Positions 22,777 through 28,693 of a DNA stretch of 37,684 nt are shown here, piece after piece. Source of the stretch: a virus; IMG/VR virus record IMGVR_UViG_3300009705_000045, positions 1 to 37,684 of that record, one strand, 5' to 3'. Both the position numbers and the translations under genes were made by a program. The notes under the pieces were generated by a model. It did no database searches. It saw nothing but the letters and a program-made list of their open reading frames with translations, and was not told where the DNA came from. Positions within the stretch are counted from its first letter, which is position 1. Each line of letters starts with the position of its first letter.

Positions 22777-22805
22777 AGTGTATCCACAACCCCCGAGCTC
22801 GTCAA
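22777..22805 (-). promoter_or_regulatory. Predicted leftward early promoter
   Basis: Read leftward, TTGACG (22805-22800), a 17-nt spacer and TACACT (22782-22777) make a near-consensus sigma-70 promoter. The spacer contains TTGTGGATA, a DnaA-box-like sequence in reverse. The repeated (G/C)TTAC-N6-GTAA(C/G) sites begin 24 bp upstream. Transcription would enter the accessory operon beginning at 22748. Confidence 0.7.
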
Positions 22806-22828
22806 GCGATTCCACAAAATCTCGACAG

Positions 22829-22916
22829 GTTACTAGGAAGTAAGTTACCAACGCGTGCAGCGGTTATCACCACACAGATCGTGAGGTTACCGACCAGTAA
22901 CTTACCCACCAGTAAC
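22829..22916. repeat. Three inverted operator-like sites and a 15-bp tandem repeat
   Basis: Sites of the form (G/C)TTAC-N6-GTAA(C/G) lie at 22829-22844 (GTTAC TAGGAA GTAAG), 22886-22901 (GTTAC CGACCA GTAAC) and 22901-22916 (CTTAC CCACCA GTAAC). The last two share a base and lie in a 15-bp tandem, ACCAGTAACTTA(C/G)CC (22893-22907 and 22908-22922, 14 of 15 identical). The same 16-nt form recurs at 4137-4152 in the scaffold/capsid promoter. These look like binding sites of one phage regulator, or iterons of a replication initiator. Confidence 0.7.
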
Positions 22917-22956
22917 TTAGCCAACGGCTAAGACACAAAGCCCCCGCCAAGATCAC

Positions 22957-22997
22957 TATCGCTATACCAATGGGCGTTCGGAAAATATCGCTATACC
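22957..22997 (+). repeat. Exact 12-bp direct repeat in the origin-like region
   Basis: TATCGCTATACC occurs at 22957-22968 and 22986-22997, 29 bp apart. The A/T-richer stretch between them (GGAAAATATCG) stands out in this GC-rich genome. It lies between the operator-like repeats and the DnaA boxes. Possible iteron or promoter element for the rightward operon. Confidence 0.6.
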
Positions 22998-23010
22998 TGT
23001 TTGGGGTGGG

Positions 23011-23054
23011 TTGTCCACACTTTTTGCGACGATCTCCACAGTTTGTGTGGACAG
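23011..23054 (+). promoter_or_regulatory. Paired DnaA boxes: candidate replication origin
   Basis: TTGTCCACA (23011-23019) is the preferred DnaA box of Streptomyces-type actinobacteria. TGTGGACAG (23046-23054) is CTGTCCACA on the other strand, also within that consensus. Together they form a 9-bp inverted repeat (TGTCCACAC / GTGTGGACA) with a 24-bp spacer. A looser box, ATCTCCACA, lies between them. A DnaA-domain-like gene starts about 270 bp downstream. Together with the repeats to the left, the divergent region from 22.75 to 23.1 kb is the best origin candidate. Confidence 0.6.
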
Positions 23055-23110
23055 GGTGGGGATGGGGGTGTACGGTTCAAATATTCAACTACGAAAGGGA
23101 TGTTTTTCTG

Positions 23111-23329
23111 ATGTCAAAGTTTGAGGATGCCGAGGACCAGTTCTGTGAGGAGTTGTGGGCGGGGTCGGTGGATGAACTGCACGAAAGTCTGTCTGGCGGC
23201 GCGGTGAGTGTGTTGTGCAAGATGATCGAGGCTCACGCTTACGATCTGGCTTGCCAGGCGCAGGTGGACGCTGCTGAGGCCGGTGCTGAGGCTCGGGCCG
23301 AGGCTACGCGGGAAGAGTGGCACCGATGA
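23111..23329 (+). CDS. First gene of the rightward operon, acidic helical, 72 aa
   Basis: The product starts MSKFEDAEDQFCEELWAGSV and ends in an Ala/Glu-rich helix (AAEAGAEARAEATREEWHR). GAAAGGGA lies 10 nt upstream of this ATG. The frame is open to 22970, but that extension would cover the DnaA boxes and reads as non-protein-like sequence. The stop overlaps the start of the DnaA-like gene (ATGA), which suggests joint production. No family recognised; a partner of the DnaA-domain protein is possible. Confidence 0.65.
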   Translation: MSKFEDAEDQFCEELWAGSVDELHESLSGGAVSVLCKMIEAHAYDLACQAQVDAAEAGAEARAEATREEWHR

Positions 23330-23823
23330 GTGGCGAGTCGCGGCCGAAGCCGTTGGGGAACAATTCGATTAGCCCTGAACGTGTGCAATCGTTTGTGGAT
23401 GCGGTGGAGGCGGTGACGGGTAGTTCTGTGGAGGCGTTTCCTTTCGGGTCGAAGGCGGCGGTTTTGGTTGCGGCGCGGCGTGTGTTGAATGTTGCGATGC
23501 GCGAGGATGGTCAGTCGTATCCGCAGATTGGTCGCATGTTTGACCGGGATCACACGACGATTATGCATTCGGTGAAGACGGCAACGGAAGAGGAACGCAT
23601 GTTGGCGCGTCGCGTGTTGCGTATTGTGAACAAGAAGACTGTTGTGTCTGCAAATGCTTACAACGTGGAGGGGACGTGTAAGGATTGTGGCGAAAGTGTC
23701 GGCATGGTCGATGCGGGCGATGTGGATGGTGTGGCTGCGGTGTTGTGGCACGATTTTGTGACCGAGCAGCGGTACACGCATGAAGGGCCGGTTGTTGACC
23801 TGTTTTGTCGAGGTTGCCGATGA
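23326..23823 (+). CDS. DnaA domain-IV-like DNA-binding protein with a C-terminal zinc ribbon
   Basis: The 165-residue product contains, at about residues 15-102, a region closely patterned on the DNA-binding domain IV of bacterial DnaA. It has a helix with ARRVLNVAM, then SYPQIGRMFDRDHTTIMHSV, where DRDHTT (73-78) corresponds to the DnaA signature GRDHTT. There is no AAA+ ATPase, so it can bind DnaA boxes but cannot itself load helicase. The C-terminus has CxxC pairs at 118/121 and 161/164, a zinc ribbon. It starts at the ATG at 23326. It lies next to two DnaA boxes, suggesting an origin-binding, host-recruiting or DnaA-competing role. Confidence 0.8.
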   Translation: MSGESRPKPLGNNSISPERVQSFVDAVEAVTGSSVEAFPFGSKAAVLVAARRVLNVAMREDGQSYPQIGRMFDRDHTTIMHSVKTATEEERMLARRVLRIVNKKTVVSANAYNVEGTCKDCGESVGMVDAGDVDGVAAVLWHDFVTEQRYTHEGPVVDLFCRGCR

Positions 23824-23975
23824 GTGATCCTGTTGACGACCCACAATGCCCGAGTCGCATAACCGTCGCGCCCAAGGATGTCGTCCGCTGCGCCCTGTAC
23901 CGGGGTCACCCAGACCGACATTCGGACGACGAACATTGGTCGTGGGGCGATGCCGATGAACTAGATACCACTTGA
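23820..23975 (+). CDS. Small acidic His/Asp-rich protein, 51 aa
   Basis: The ATG at 23820 overlaps the stop of the DnaA-like gene (ATGA). The product begins MSDPVDDPQCPSRITVAPKD, contains CALYRGHPDRHSDDEHWSWG and ends ELDTT. Two Cys and several His could bind a metal, but no standard motif is present. Coupling supports it as a real gene. Function unknown. Confidence 0.55.
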   Translation: MSDPVDDPQCPSRITVAPKDVVRCALYRGHPDRHSDDEHWSWGDADELDTT

Positions 23976-24028
23976 CCGCGTAAGACAAACATGCCTATTG
24001 TGTAAGACAACTACTGAAAGAGGAAGCC

Positions 24029-24256
24029 ATGACTGGCGAAGAAGAAGCCACACTCAGCCACACCGCACACTGCACGAAAGTGATGCGAACCGACGACTGG
24101 TTCCACATTTCCATCGCAGCAGACGGCGCAATGAGCACCACGTTCACCCTCGGCCGACGAGCCGCCGATGAACTGCTGACGGCGTTGACGCAGCACATGA
24201 TGGATTGGCATTTCGAGAAGCATCCCGGCGACATGTTCGACACGGAAGGGATCTGA
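24029..24256 (+). CDS. Hypothetical protein, 75 aa
   Basis: The product starts MTGEEEATLSHTAHCTKVMR, is mixed alpha/beta (WFHISIAADGAMSTTFTLGR), then helical (AADELLTALTQHMMDWHFEK), and ends MFDTEGI. A strong ribosome-binding site (GAAAGAGGAAG) precedes it. The 53-nt gap before it contains GTAAGACAA twice (23980-23988 and 24002-24010), a possible control element. No family recognised. Confidence 0.65.
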   Translation: MTGEEEATLSHTAHCTKVMRTDDWFHISIAADGAMSTTFTLGRRAADELLTALTQHMMDWHFEKHPGDMFDTEGI

Positions 24257-24257
24257 T

Positions 24258-24452
24258 ATGCCTACCGAAGAGACGGTCGTTGTGGCGGCGTCCGGCGCTG
24301 CGACTGCTTCGTTGGAGTCGTTGCTCCGCGATTACAAGGCGTTGAAGTTGGCGCTGGCCGACTGCTACCACTGGATGCCCTCCAGCGACAGATCCGAGTT
24401 GCAACCGTCAACCCGCCGAACCGTCGCCGGGCTACTCGAACTGGACGACTAA
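24258..24452 (+). CDS. Hypothetical protein, 64 aa
   Basis: The product starts MPTEETVVVAASGAATASLE, has a helical core (LLRDYKALKLALADCYHWMP) and ends RRTVAGLLELDD. It begins 1 nt after the previous stop, and its TAA overlaps the next ATG (TAATG). Small and acidic, no motif. It belongs to the coupled rightward early operon. Confidence 0.6.
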   Translation: MPTEETVVVAASGAATASLESLLRDYKALKLALADCYHWMPSSDRSELQPSTRRTVAGLLELDD

Positions 24453-24787
24453 TGAACCTCTTCGGGGATTCCACTATCGCACCATCCTGTCGCCACGGCC
24501 GACCCGCAGGCGACTGCGTGTTCTGCAAAACAAGGGCGACCGATCCTGAAACGTCGAGGGCGGCGGCGCATCAGACGGGGTTCGCAAAGACTCACAAGGC
24601 ACGCATTTTGGCGGCGCTGAATCTGGGCGGCCCGCAGACTCAGACGGAGTTGGCGGTAACAGTCGATTTGTTGCCGCATCAGGTGAATAAGAGGCTCAAC
24701 GATTTGCACCGGGACGAATTGGCGCATCCGTTGGCCGAGACTCGTGAGGGCCATGCTGGCCGCCAGGAACGTCTCTGGTCTACGTGA
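24452..24787 (+). CDS. Winged-HTH-like DNA-binding protein, 111 aa
   Basis: The N-terminus holds three cysteines (SCRHG, CVFC), then the familiar block DPETSRAAA. A winged-HTH pattern follows at about residues 46-90 (KARILAALNLGGPQTQTELA, then VTVDLLPHQVNKRLNDLHRD). The end (GRQERLWST) fits the wing of this type, seen in small phage proteins of replication operons. It probably binds DNA as a dimer. With the ribbon-helix-helix protein at 26982, it is a candidate reader of the (G/C)TTAC-N6-GTAA(C/G) sites. Confidence 0.7.
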   Translation: MNLFGDSTIAPSCRHGRPAGDCVFCKTRATDPETSRAAAHQTGFAKTHKARILAALNLGGPQTQTELAVTVDLLPHQVNKRLNDLHRDELAHPLAETREGHAGRQERLWST

Positions 24788-24824
24788 TGCAAAGGGGCGG
24801 ACTCGCGAGGTCTGTCACTGATAG

Positions 24825-24851
24825 GGGTCGGGGGCAGATCGTCTCCGACCC
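24825..24851 (+). promoter_or_regulatory. Hairpin in the leader of the recombination genes
   Basis: GGGTCGG (24825-24831) pairs with CCGACCC (24845-24851) around a 13-nt loop, in the 90-nt gap between the wHTH gene and the Cas4-like gene. No T run follows, so an attenuator or RNA-processing element is as likely as a terminator. The ribosome-binding site of the next gene (AAAAAAGGGA) lies 20 nt further on. Confidence 0.4.
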
Positions 24852-24877
24852 ACCGCTCTCCACAAAAAAGGGAACAA

Positions 24878-25741
24878 ATGACTGAAACAACACTTATCCA
24901 AGACGCTTGGGATCACCATTCCCAAAGTCTTCGAGAAGAAGAAGGCCCCAAACCCACTGCGGCGGGAACGCTCATGCGGGTGTCCGACACCGGATCGTGC
25001 CTACGGCAACGAGGATTTGCTGCGGCGGGCATCCCGGAATGCGAAGAAATTGACGGTCCAACCCTGCTGGCGTTCCAGTTGGGCACCTCAATCCACGAAT
25101 CGTTGCAGGCCGCTGTAGCCCGTGTGTGGCCCGACGCGGAGATTGAGACCCCGATTGACCTGAGAAGCACCGGCGTGTCGCTGTCCGGCCACACAGACGG
25201 TGTGATCGACGTTGACGGCGGCATTGTGCTGGAGTTCAAGACAGTGGGCAGTTGGGCGGCAAAGAATGTGTGGCTAAACGGCCCGAAACGTGAGCATGTG
25301 GCGCAAGCAGCGTTGTACGCAATGGGCGTCGAAGCCGAAGCGGTGCTCATGGTGTATGTCGCTAAAGAAAAAGCGTGGGCGTCGAAAGAGTTGCCGTCTG
25401 GGATTGCACCCGGCGACATGCGCGAATGGCTGCTGCCGATGCATCAAGCCGATTACAGGTTGGGCGACCTCAGCCCCTACGAACTGGCGCAGCAAGAGTT
25501 GGAGTGGTTCGCTGAAGTCGAACAATCCGTGAAAGAAGGGTTCCTGCCCCGAGCGCAGGCACCCAACGACGACGGCGACTTGGAGTTTGTCGAATACCCC
25601 GGCCCGTACGGGGTCCAGTCGAAGGGCGGCTATTGGGGTTGCCGATATTGCCGCCATAACCAGACGTGCGCCCAGGTTGGGCCTGCGGCTGTCGAGTTAG
25701 AAGTTGCCATCAAAATGAGGGAGTCGTTCAATGACCAATGA
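24878..25741 (+). CDS. Cas4/RecB-like PD-(D/E)XK exonuclease with Fe-S cysteines
   Basis: The 287-residue nuclease has GTSIHE (H73), SGHTDGVID (D107), LEFKT (E119, K121) and QAALYAMG (Q143), the ordered motifs of RecB/Cas4 nucleases. Cysteines at 41, 255, 258 and 264 (SCLRQ; CRYC.....C) match the 4Fe-4S arrangement of Cas4 and AddB. It would process DNA ends to give single strands for the annealing protein that follows. No cas1 or CRISPR array is present, so a recombination rather than spacer-acquisition role is preferred. It overlaps the next gene by 11 nt. Confidence 0.85.
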   Translation: MTETTLIQDAWDHHSQSLREEEGPKPTAAGTLMRVSDTGSCLRQRGFAAAGIPECEEIDGPTLLAFQLGTSIHESLQAAVARVWPDAEIETPIDLRSTGVSLSGHTDGVIDVDGGIVLEFKTVGSWAAKNVWLNGPKREHVAQAALYAMGVEAEAVLMVYVAKEKAWASKELPSGIAPGDMREWLLPMHQADYRLGDLSPYELAQQELEWFAEVEQSVKEGFLPRAQAPNDDGDLEFVEYPGPYGVQSKGGYWGCRYCRHNQTCAQVGPAAVELEVAIKMRESFNDQ

Positions 25742-26171
25742 AAACCGCACAGACATGCAGGCACTCGCTAAGCGTGCGCCTGCGAAGTACATCCAGAAGA
25801 AGCCGGGAGGTTTCGAGGCCGACTACATTTCACATTCTGAGATTCAGCAGATGTTGCTTGCGAAACTGTCGGTTCCTCCGTCGCAACGCATCGTGCAAGT
25901 GATTTACGGCGGCGACAACGGCACAACCGTTCACGGCGTGATCCTTGAGGTCACGTACGTGATCGACGAAGCGACTGTGATTATTCAGGAGGCGGGCGAT
26001 TGCGACCGTCCACAGGCGAACAATGGAGCGAACCTGAAAAATGCGGTGTCGTCGGCTGTCAATCGTTGCGCGATGCGCATCGGCTTGGGGCTAGAGCTTT
26101 GGAGCCAACAGTTCTACGTGTTGGATAAGGCGTTTCCGATTGCCGAGAAAGACGACGGAGGGGAAGCCTGA
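25731..26171 (+). CDS. ERF/Rad52-like single-strand annealing protein
   Basis: The 146-residue product starts MTNENRTDMQALAKRAPAKY. It has a beta-rich centre (QRIVQVIYGGDNGTTVHGVI, then LEVTYVIDEATVIIQEAG) and the segment NLKNAVSSAVNRCAMRIGLG followed by LELW. That segment matches the 'A...A.KRA....GLG..LW' helix of ERF/Rad52-like annealing proteins. It lies between a RecB-type nuclease and SSB, the classic phage recombination trio. The family call is by pattern and context, as these proteins diverge greatly. A GGGAG ribosome-binding site sits 5 nt upstream of the ATG. Confidence 0.7.
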   Translation: MTNENRTDMQALAKRAPAKYIQKKPGGFEADYISHSEIQQMLLAKLSVPPSQRIVQVIYGGDNGTTVHGVILEVTYVIDEATVIIQEAGDCDRPQANNGANLKNAVSSAVNRCAMRIGLGLELWSQQFYVLDKAFPIAEKDDGGEA

Positions 26172-26629
26172 TGTCGCTTGAAGCGGGATACGCGTATGTG
26201 ATGGGCAACCTCACCCGCGACTGGGAAACGAAAGAGATCGACACCAAGAACGGGCCACGCACTCTTTACACGTGCGGACTCGCTTACCAGCCGAAGAAGG
26301 AAGACGAGACGCAGTGGGTGAACCTGACGATCTGGCCCGATTTTGATAACGGGTCCACCGATCAGGGGCGGGCGGTGTCGGACGGGTCGCACAAGGGTGT
26401 AGCGGTAATTGCCCGCGGGTTGCTTGACCAGCGCGAGTACAGCAAAGATGGCGTCACGAAGTCTGCTTGGGAGTTGAAGGTGTGGCAGATCGCGAAAGTT
26501 TTACGTGCCCCGAAGGCTGCCGGTGGCGATCATGTCCAGCAGGCCCGTCAGGCAAACGTTCCGCAGTCGCGTACGTCGCGTGTCGAGAACGAAGCGCCAC
26601 GGTACGAGATCGACGAGGAGCCTTTCTGA
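26171..26629 (+). CDS. ssb: Single-stranded DNA-binding protein
   Basis: The 152-residue product shows an OB-fold pattern: YAYVMGNLTRDWETKEI, LYTCGLAYQPKKEDETQWVN, LTIWPDF, then KGVAVIARGLLDQREYSKDG. A Gln/Arg-rich disordered region leads to an acidic tip ending DEEPF, like the DDDIPF tip that docks host repair proteins in bacterial SSB. It coats single-stranded DNA and probably recruits host replication enzymes, fitting a genome without its own polymerase. It starts immediately after the annealing gene. Confidence 0.85.
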   Translation: MSLEAGYAYVMGNLTRDWETKEIDTKNGPRTLYTCGLAYQPKKEDETQWVNLTIWPDFDNGSTDQGRAVSDGSHKGVAVIARGLLDQREYSKDGVTKSAWELKVWQIAKVLRAPKAAGGDHVQQARQANVPQSRTSRVENEAPRYEIDEEPF

Positions 26630-26982
26630 TGCCCGAGTTTGAGAAGTTGATGACACCACATTTGCGTGCCTTTGACGCTGCGAACCACGAAGCGTTCTCG
26701 CGGCGTGGCCGCGATCACATCGAGTACTACCATGAGAACGTCCACCCGTCACGACGAACGGGAGCGGACAACTGGGGCGGGTCGTGGTGGTACCAGTCGA
26801 ACCGTGTCCATAACATTTTCAAGGAACACGGGCTGAGTTTCCCGAATGCGAAAAACCGGGGGCAGTCAGTAGAAAACGGGACGACCCCCTCGTCCTCGCC
26901 TTGGCCTCCAGAATGCGGTTTTGTCAGCCGAAGCGTGCGGCCGGGGTTGGGGAACTTCTTGGCTGAGAATTGGGACCAGTGA
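26629..26982 (+). CDS. Hypothetical protein after SSB, 117 aa
   Basis: The ATG overlaps the ssb stop (TGATG). The product starts MPEFEKLMTPHLRAFDAANH. It has an N-terminal part rich in His, Arg and aromatic residues (RGRDHIEYYHENVHPSRRTG, then WGGSWWYQSNRVHNIFKEHG) and a Pro/Ser-rich, probably flexible C-terminal part. The clustered D-H..YYH...H could bind a metal, but I cannot match it to a nuclease family. Context suggests a DNA-metabolism role. Confidence 0.6.
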   Translation: MPEFEKLMTPHLRAFDAANHEAFSRRGRDHIEYYHENVHPSRRTGADNWGGSWWYQSNRVHNIFKEHGLSFPNAKNRGQSVENGTTPSSSPWPPECGFVSRSVRPGLGNFLAENWDQ

Positions 26983-27167
26983 TGCGTTCCGTCACTATCA
27001 GAGTTACCCAATCGGTTCTGGATGACGTGGACCGCATCGCAGCCGAAGACGGCGTAACGCGGTCAAAGATGATCCGACGAATGATGTTCACATGCATCGC
27101 AGTCAGACCCAACCGTGGAAGCATTGACGGACCCAACAAGAAAGCATCTACATGGTCCGAACAATGA
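26982..27167 (+). CDS. Ribbon-helix-helix (CopG/Arc-like) regulator, 61 aa
   Basis: The product starts MRSVTIRVTQSVLDDVDRIA and continues AEDGVTRSKMIRRMMF. This is the ribbon-helix-helix pattern: a short strand with alternating polar residues (SVTIRV), helix A, a turn (DGVTRS) and helix B. Such proteins bind inverted operators as dimers of dimers. The C-terminal 20 residues are polar. It starts on a TGATG overlap. It is the best small-repressor candidate for the inverted 16-bp sites near 22.9 kb and at 4.1 kb. Confidence 0.75.
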   Translation: MRSVTIRVTQSVLDDVDRIAAEDGVTRSKMIRRMMFTCIAVRPNRGSIDGPNKKASTWSEQ

Positions 27168-27637
27168 TTGCCGCACTCGCCATCGCAGCAACCGCCTGCA
27201 CGCCAGGCCAAGTCACCGAAGCATTCGCAAACGTGGGCGTACAAATCTCTGCGACCGAAGCCAGCAACATCTCCGAATGGACTGAACAGCAGGACTGCCT
27301 GCCCGGTTACAACGCAAATCAATATCTGGAATGCGGGATCAAAGACTCGTGGTCCCACTACAGCTTGGGAAGGCACGGCATCACACTCGGCAGGTGGGCG
27401 AAAGTTGCATGGTGTGAATCGACATTCATGCCAGACGTGACCAACCGTACAAGTGGCGCACGCGGCCTCTACCAGCACCTTCCCCGGTATTGGCAAGAGC
27501 GTGCCGAGGCTGCCGGGTATGGCGACGATTGGGGAAACCCTCGCATCAACGCGTACGTATCCGCAATGCTGGCCTCCGATGCGGGTGGACTTGCCCCGTG
27601 GAATGCTTCACGGCGTTGTTGGGTGGGGACGCGATGA
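27152..27637 (+). CDS. Lipoprotein-like lytic transglycosylase
   Basis: Starting at 27152, the product begins MVRTMIAALAIAATACTPGQ, a short signal peptide ending in a lipobox-like ATAC. The C-terminal half has a transglycosylase/lysozyme-like core, WCESTFMPDVTNRTSGARGL, then YQHLPRYW, with E of WCES as probable catalytic Glu. It ends near NAYVSAMLASDAGGLAPW. A start at 27164 would give an ATGA overlap but lose the Arg of the signal. Its place in the early operon, not the lysis cassette, suggests surface peptidoglycan remodelling or superinfection exclusion rather than plain lysis. Confidence 0.7.
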   Translation: MVRTMIAALAIAATACTPGQVTEAFANVGVQISATEASNISEWTEQQDCLPGYNANQYLECGIKDSWSHYSLGRHGITLGRWAKVAWCESTFMPDVTNRTSGARGLYQHLPRYWQERAEAAGYGDDWGNPRINAYVSAMLASDAGGLAPWNASRRCWVGTR

Positions 27638-27777
27638 GCGCTGTTGGTGTGCGGGCGGCGTTGGTGCCCCCGTTTGAGGGGCAAGAGTTAGCGACGATAC
27701 GTATACGTGGCGTCGAGTATGTGCAGGTTGATCGTTTCGGCCAATTTTGGCGTCCTATTTCTTTATTGGAGGATTGA
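27634..27777 (+). CDS. Hypothetical protein, 47 aa
   Basis: The ATG at 27634 overlaps the previous stop (ATGA). The product starts MSAVGVRAALVPPFEGQELA, is beta-rich (TIRIRGVEYVQVDRFGQFWR) and ends PISLLED. Its stop overlaps the next start (TGATG). No motif. The end of the gene carries the GGAGG ribosome-binding site of the micropeptide that follows. Confidence 0.6.
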   Translation: MSAVGVRAALVPPFEGQELATIRIRGVEYVQVDRFGQFWRPISLLED

Positions 27778-27824
27778 TGTTTGTGTTTGTTTGTTTGTTG
27801 GTGGCGTTTGGGGTGATGGGGTAA
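27777..27824 (+). CDS. 15-residue hydrophobic micropeptide
   Basis: The frame encodes MFVFVCLLVAFGVMG. It has a strong GGAGG ribosome-binding site 4 nt upstream (27768-27772), starts on TGATG and ends on TAATG, so it is coupled on both sides. The product is a short hydrophobic helix, just long enough to insert in a membrane. It could be a membrane microprotein or only a translational bridge that passes ribosomes to the next gene. The strong ribosome-binding site argues for real translation. Confidence 0.5.
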   Translation: MFVFVCLLVAFGVMG

Positions 27825-27952
27825 TGGGGCAGTTGAAGGCTCCTGTGTTGCCGGTGCAGGGTGGGGCGAAGGCTGATCCGTTGGGTCAGCAGCCTGGCGA
27901 GTTGCCTAGCGTGTGGGCGGCGCGTGTGATGAAGGCTGCGAAGGATGAGTAG
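27824..27952 (+). CDS. Hypothetical protein, 42 aa
   Basis: The start overlaps the previous stop (TAATG). The product begins MGQLKAPVLPVQGGAKADPL, is Gly/Pro-rich and polar in its first half, and ends in a basic helix (VWAARVMKAAKDE). Its stop (TAG) lies inside the start region of the following gene. No motif or membrane segment. Coupling to both neighbours supports it. Confidence 0.55.
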   Translation: MGQLKAPVLPVQGGAKADPLGQQPGELPSVWAARVMKAAKDE

Positions 27953-28331
27953 GCACGACTTGAACAAACTCCCCGAGTCCATCGACGGGTCAGATTCGAC
28001 CTACGACGGTTGCTGGGCGGCGATCGAAGAACTAGAGCAGGCGCACCCTCCTGATGCTGATGGTTGCGTGACCCATGAGCAGTTCTGTGTGTTGGTGCTT
28101 GAGCAGGTTGTGCTTGAGCATTGGCCTCCGACAGATCTGGGCGAGTGGGAGTTTGATGTTTGGATTTTGGATGCTGTTGAGGAAGATGGCGACTGTGGAG
28201 GCTTTGATGACCATTTGCTTGGCAGGGTGAGGGAGTTGACGCAGTTGGCGTTGAACGCTGGCGATTGGGGGCGGGTTGCCGATTTGTCTGGTTGGTTAAT
28301 CTCTAATGGGTGGCCGGATTATCATGCTTAG
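27945..28331 (+). CDS. Acidic hypothetical protein, 128 aa
   Basis: The ATG at 27945 overlaps the previous gene by 8 nt. The product starts MSRHDLNKLPESIDGSDSTY and is strongly acidic and Trp-rich (WPPTDLGEWEFDVWILDAVE). A helical C-terminus follows (VRELTQLALNAGDWGRVADL). The charge pattern is like DNA-mimic or host-enzyme-binding proteins, but this is only a resemblance. A large hairpin follows its TAG stop. Confidence 0.6.
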   Translation: MSRHDLNKLPESIDGSDSTYDGCWAAIEELEQAHPPDADGCVTHEQFCVLVLEQVVLEHWPPTDLGEWEFDVWILDAVEEDGDCGGFDDHLLGRVRELTQLALNAGDWGRVADLSGWLISNGWPDYHA

Positions 28332-28336
28332 ACGCG

Positions 28337-28380
28337 GCACAGCCCCGGCCGAGTCATTGACTCTCAAACCAGGGCTGTGC
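28337..28380 (+). terminator. Nested hairpin after the rightward early cluster
   Basis: GCACAGCCC (28337-28345) pairs with GGGCTGTGC (28372-28380), and an inner GAGTC-ATT-GACTC hairpin (28351-28363) is nested in the loop. It begins 6 nt after the stop of the preceding gene. There is no long T run, so it may be an imperfect terminator or a structured leader for the next transcript. GCCCCGGCC is shared with the hairpin at 20112-20143. Confidence 0.5.
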
Positions 28381-28693
28381 TACGTTCCTGTCGTCGAACA
28401 GAACGATGGCATGGTAACACGCCTGGAGCATGGACCGTGAATCAGGGTAGCGGCAATGTACTTACGGCGGAAACGCTGATCGGTTTTGTCGTTGACGTTT
28501 CGCATGGGGGGTTTATGAATACGTTTTCCGCATGTTGTCCCGCGAGTGAGCGCCAGCGAACGAGCGGTAAGGGTCTCCGGTGGCATGGCATCAACGTGCA
28601 TCTAGGAACTGGAGGGGCGGCAGTGCAGGCAACCCGCAGCGGGGGGACAAGCGAAGCCGAGAGCGGGCGTCTAGCGGAGGGGCGGCAGTAATC
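28381..28693 (+). other. Gap of about 310 nt with repeats and possible RNA structure
   Basis: No convincing gene. A plus frame ending at 28691 (from GTG 28437 or further upstream) is open but reads as low-quality protein. GGAGGGGCGGCAGT occurs twice (28611-28624 and 28676-28689); the second copy contains the ribosome-binding site of the HNH-like gene. Purine-rich runs with CCCGC/GCGGG complementarity (about 28632-28667) may fold. Could hold a promoter and a structured leader. Confidence 0.4.

Noticed and set aside
22970-23110. Upstream extension of the first rightward gene
   Set aside because: It would place DnaA boxes and repeats inside a coding region and adds non-protein-like sequence; the ATG at 23111 has a GAAAGGGA site.
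24878-25741. CRISPR adaptation role for the Cas4-like nuclease
   Set aside because: No cas1, cas2 or repeat-spacer array is present; SSB and an annealing protein follow, so recombination is the simpler role.
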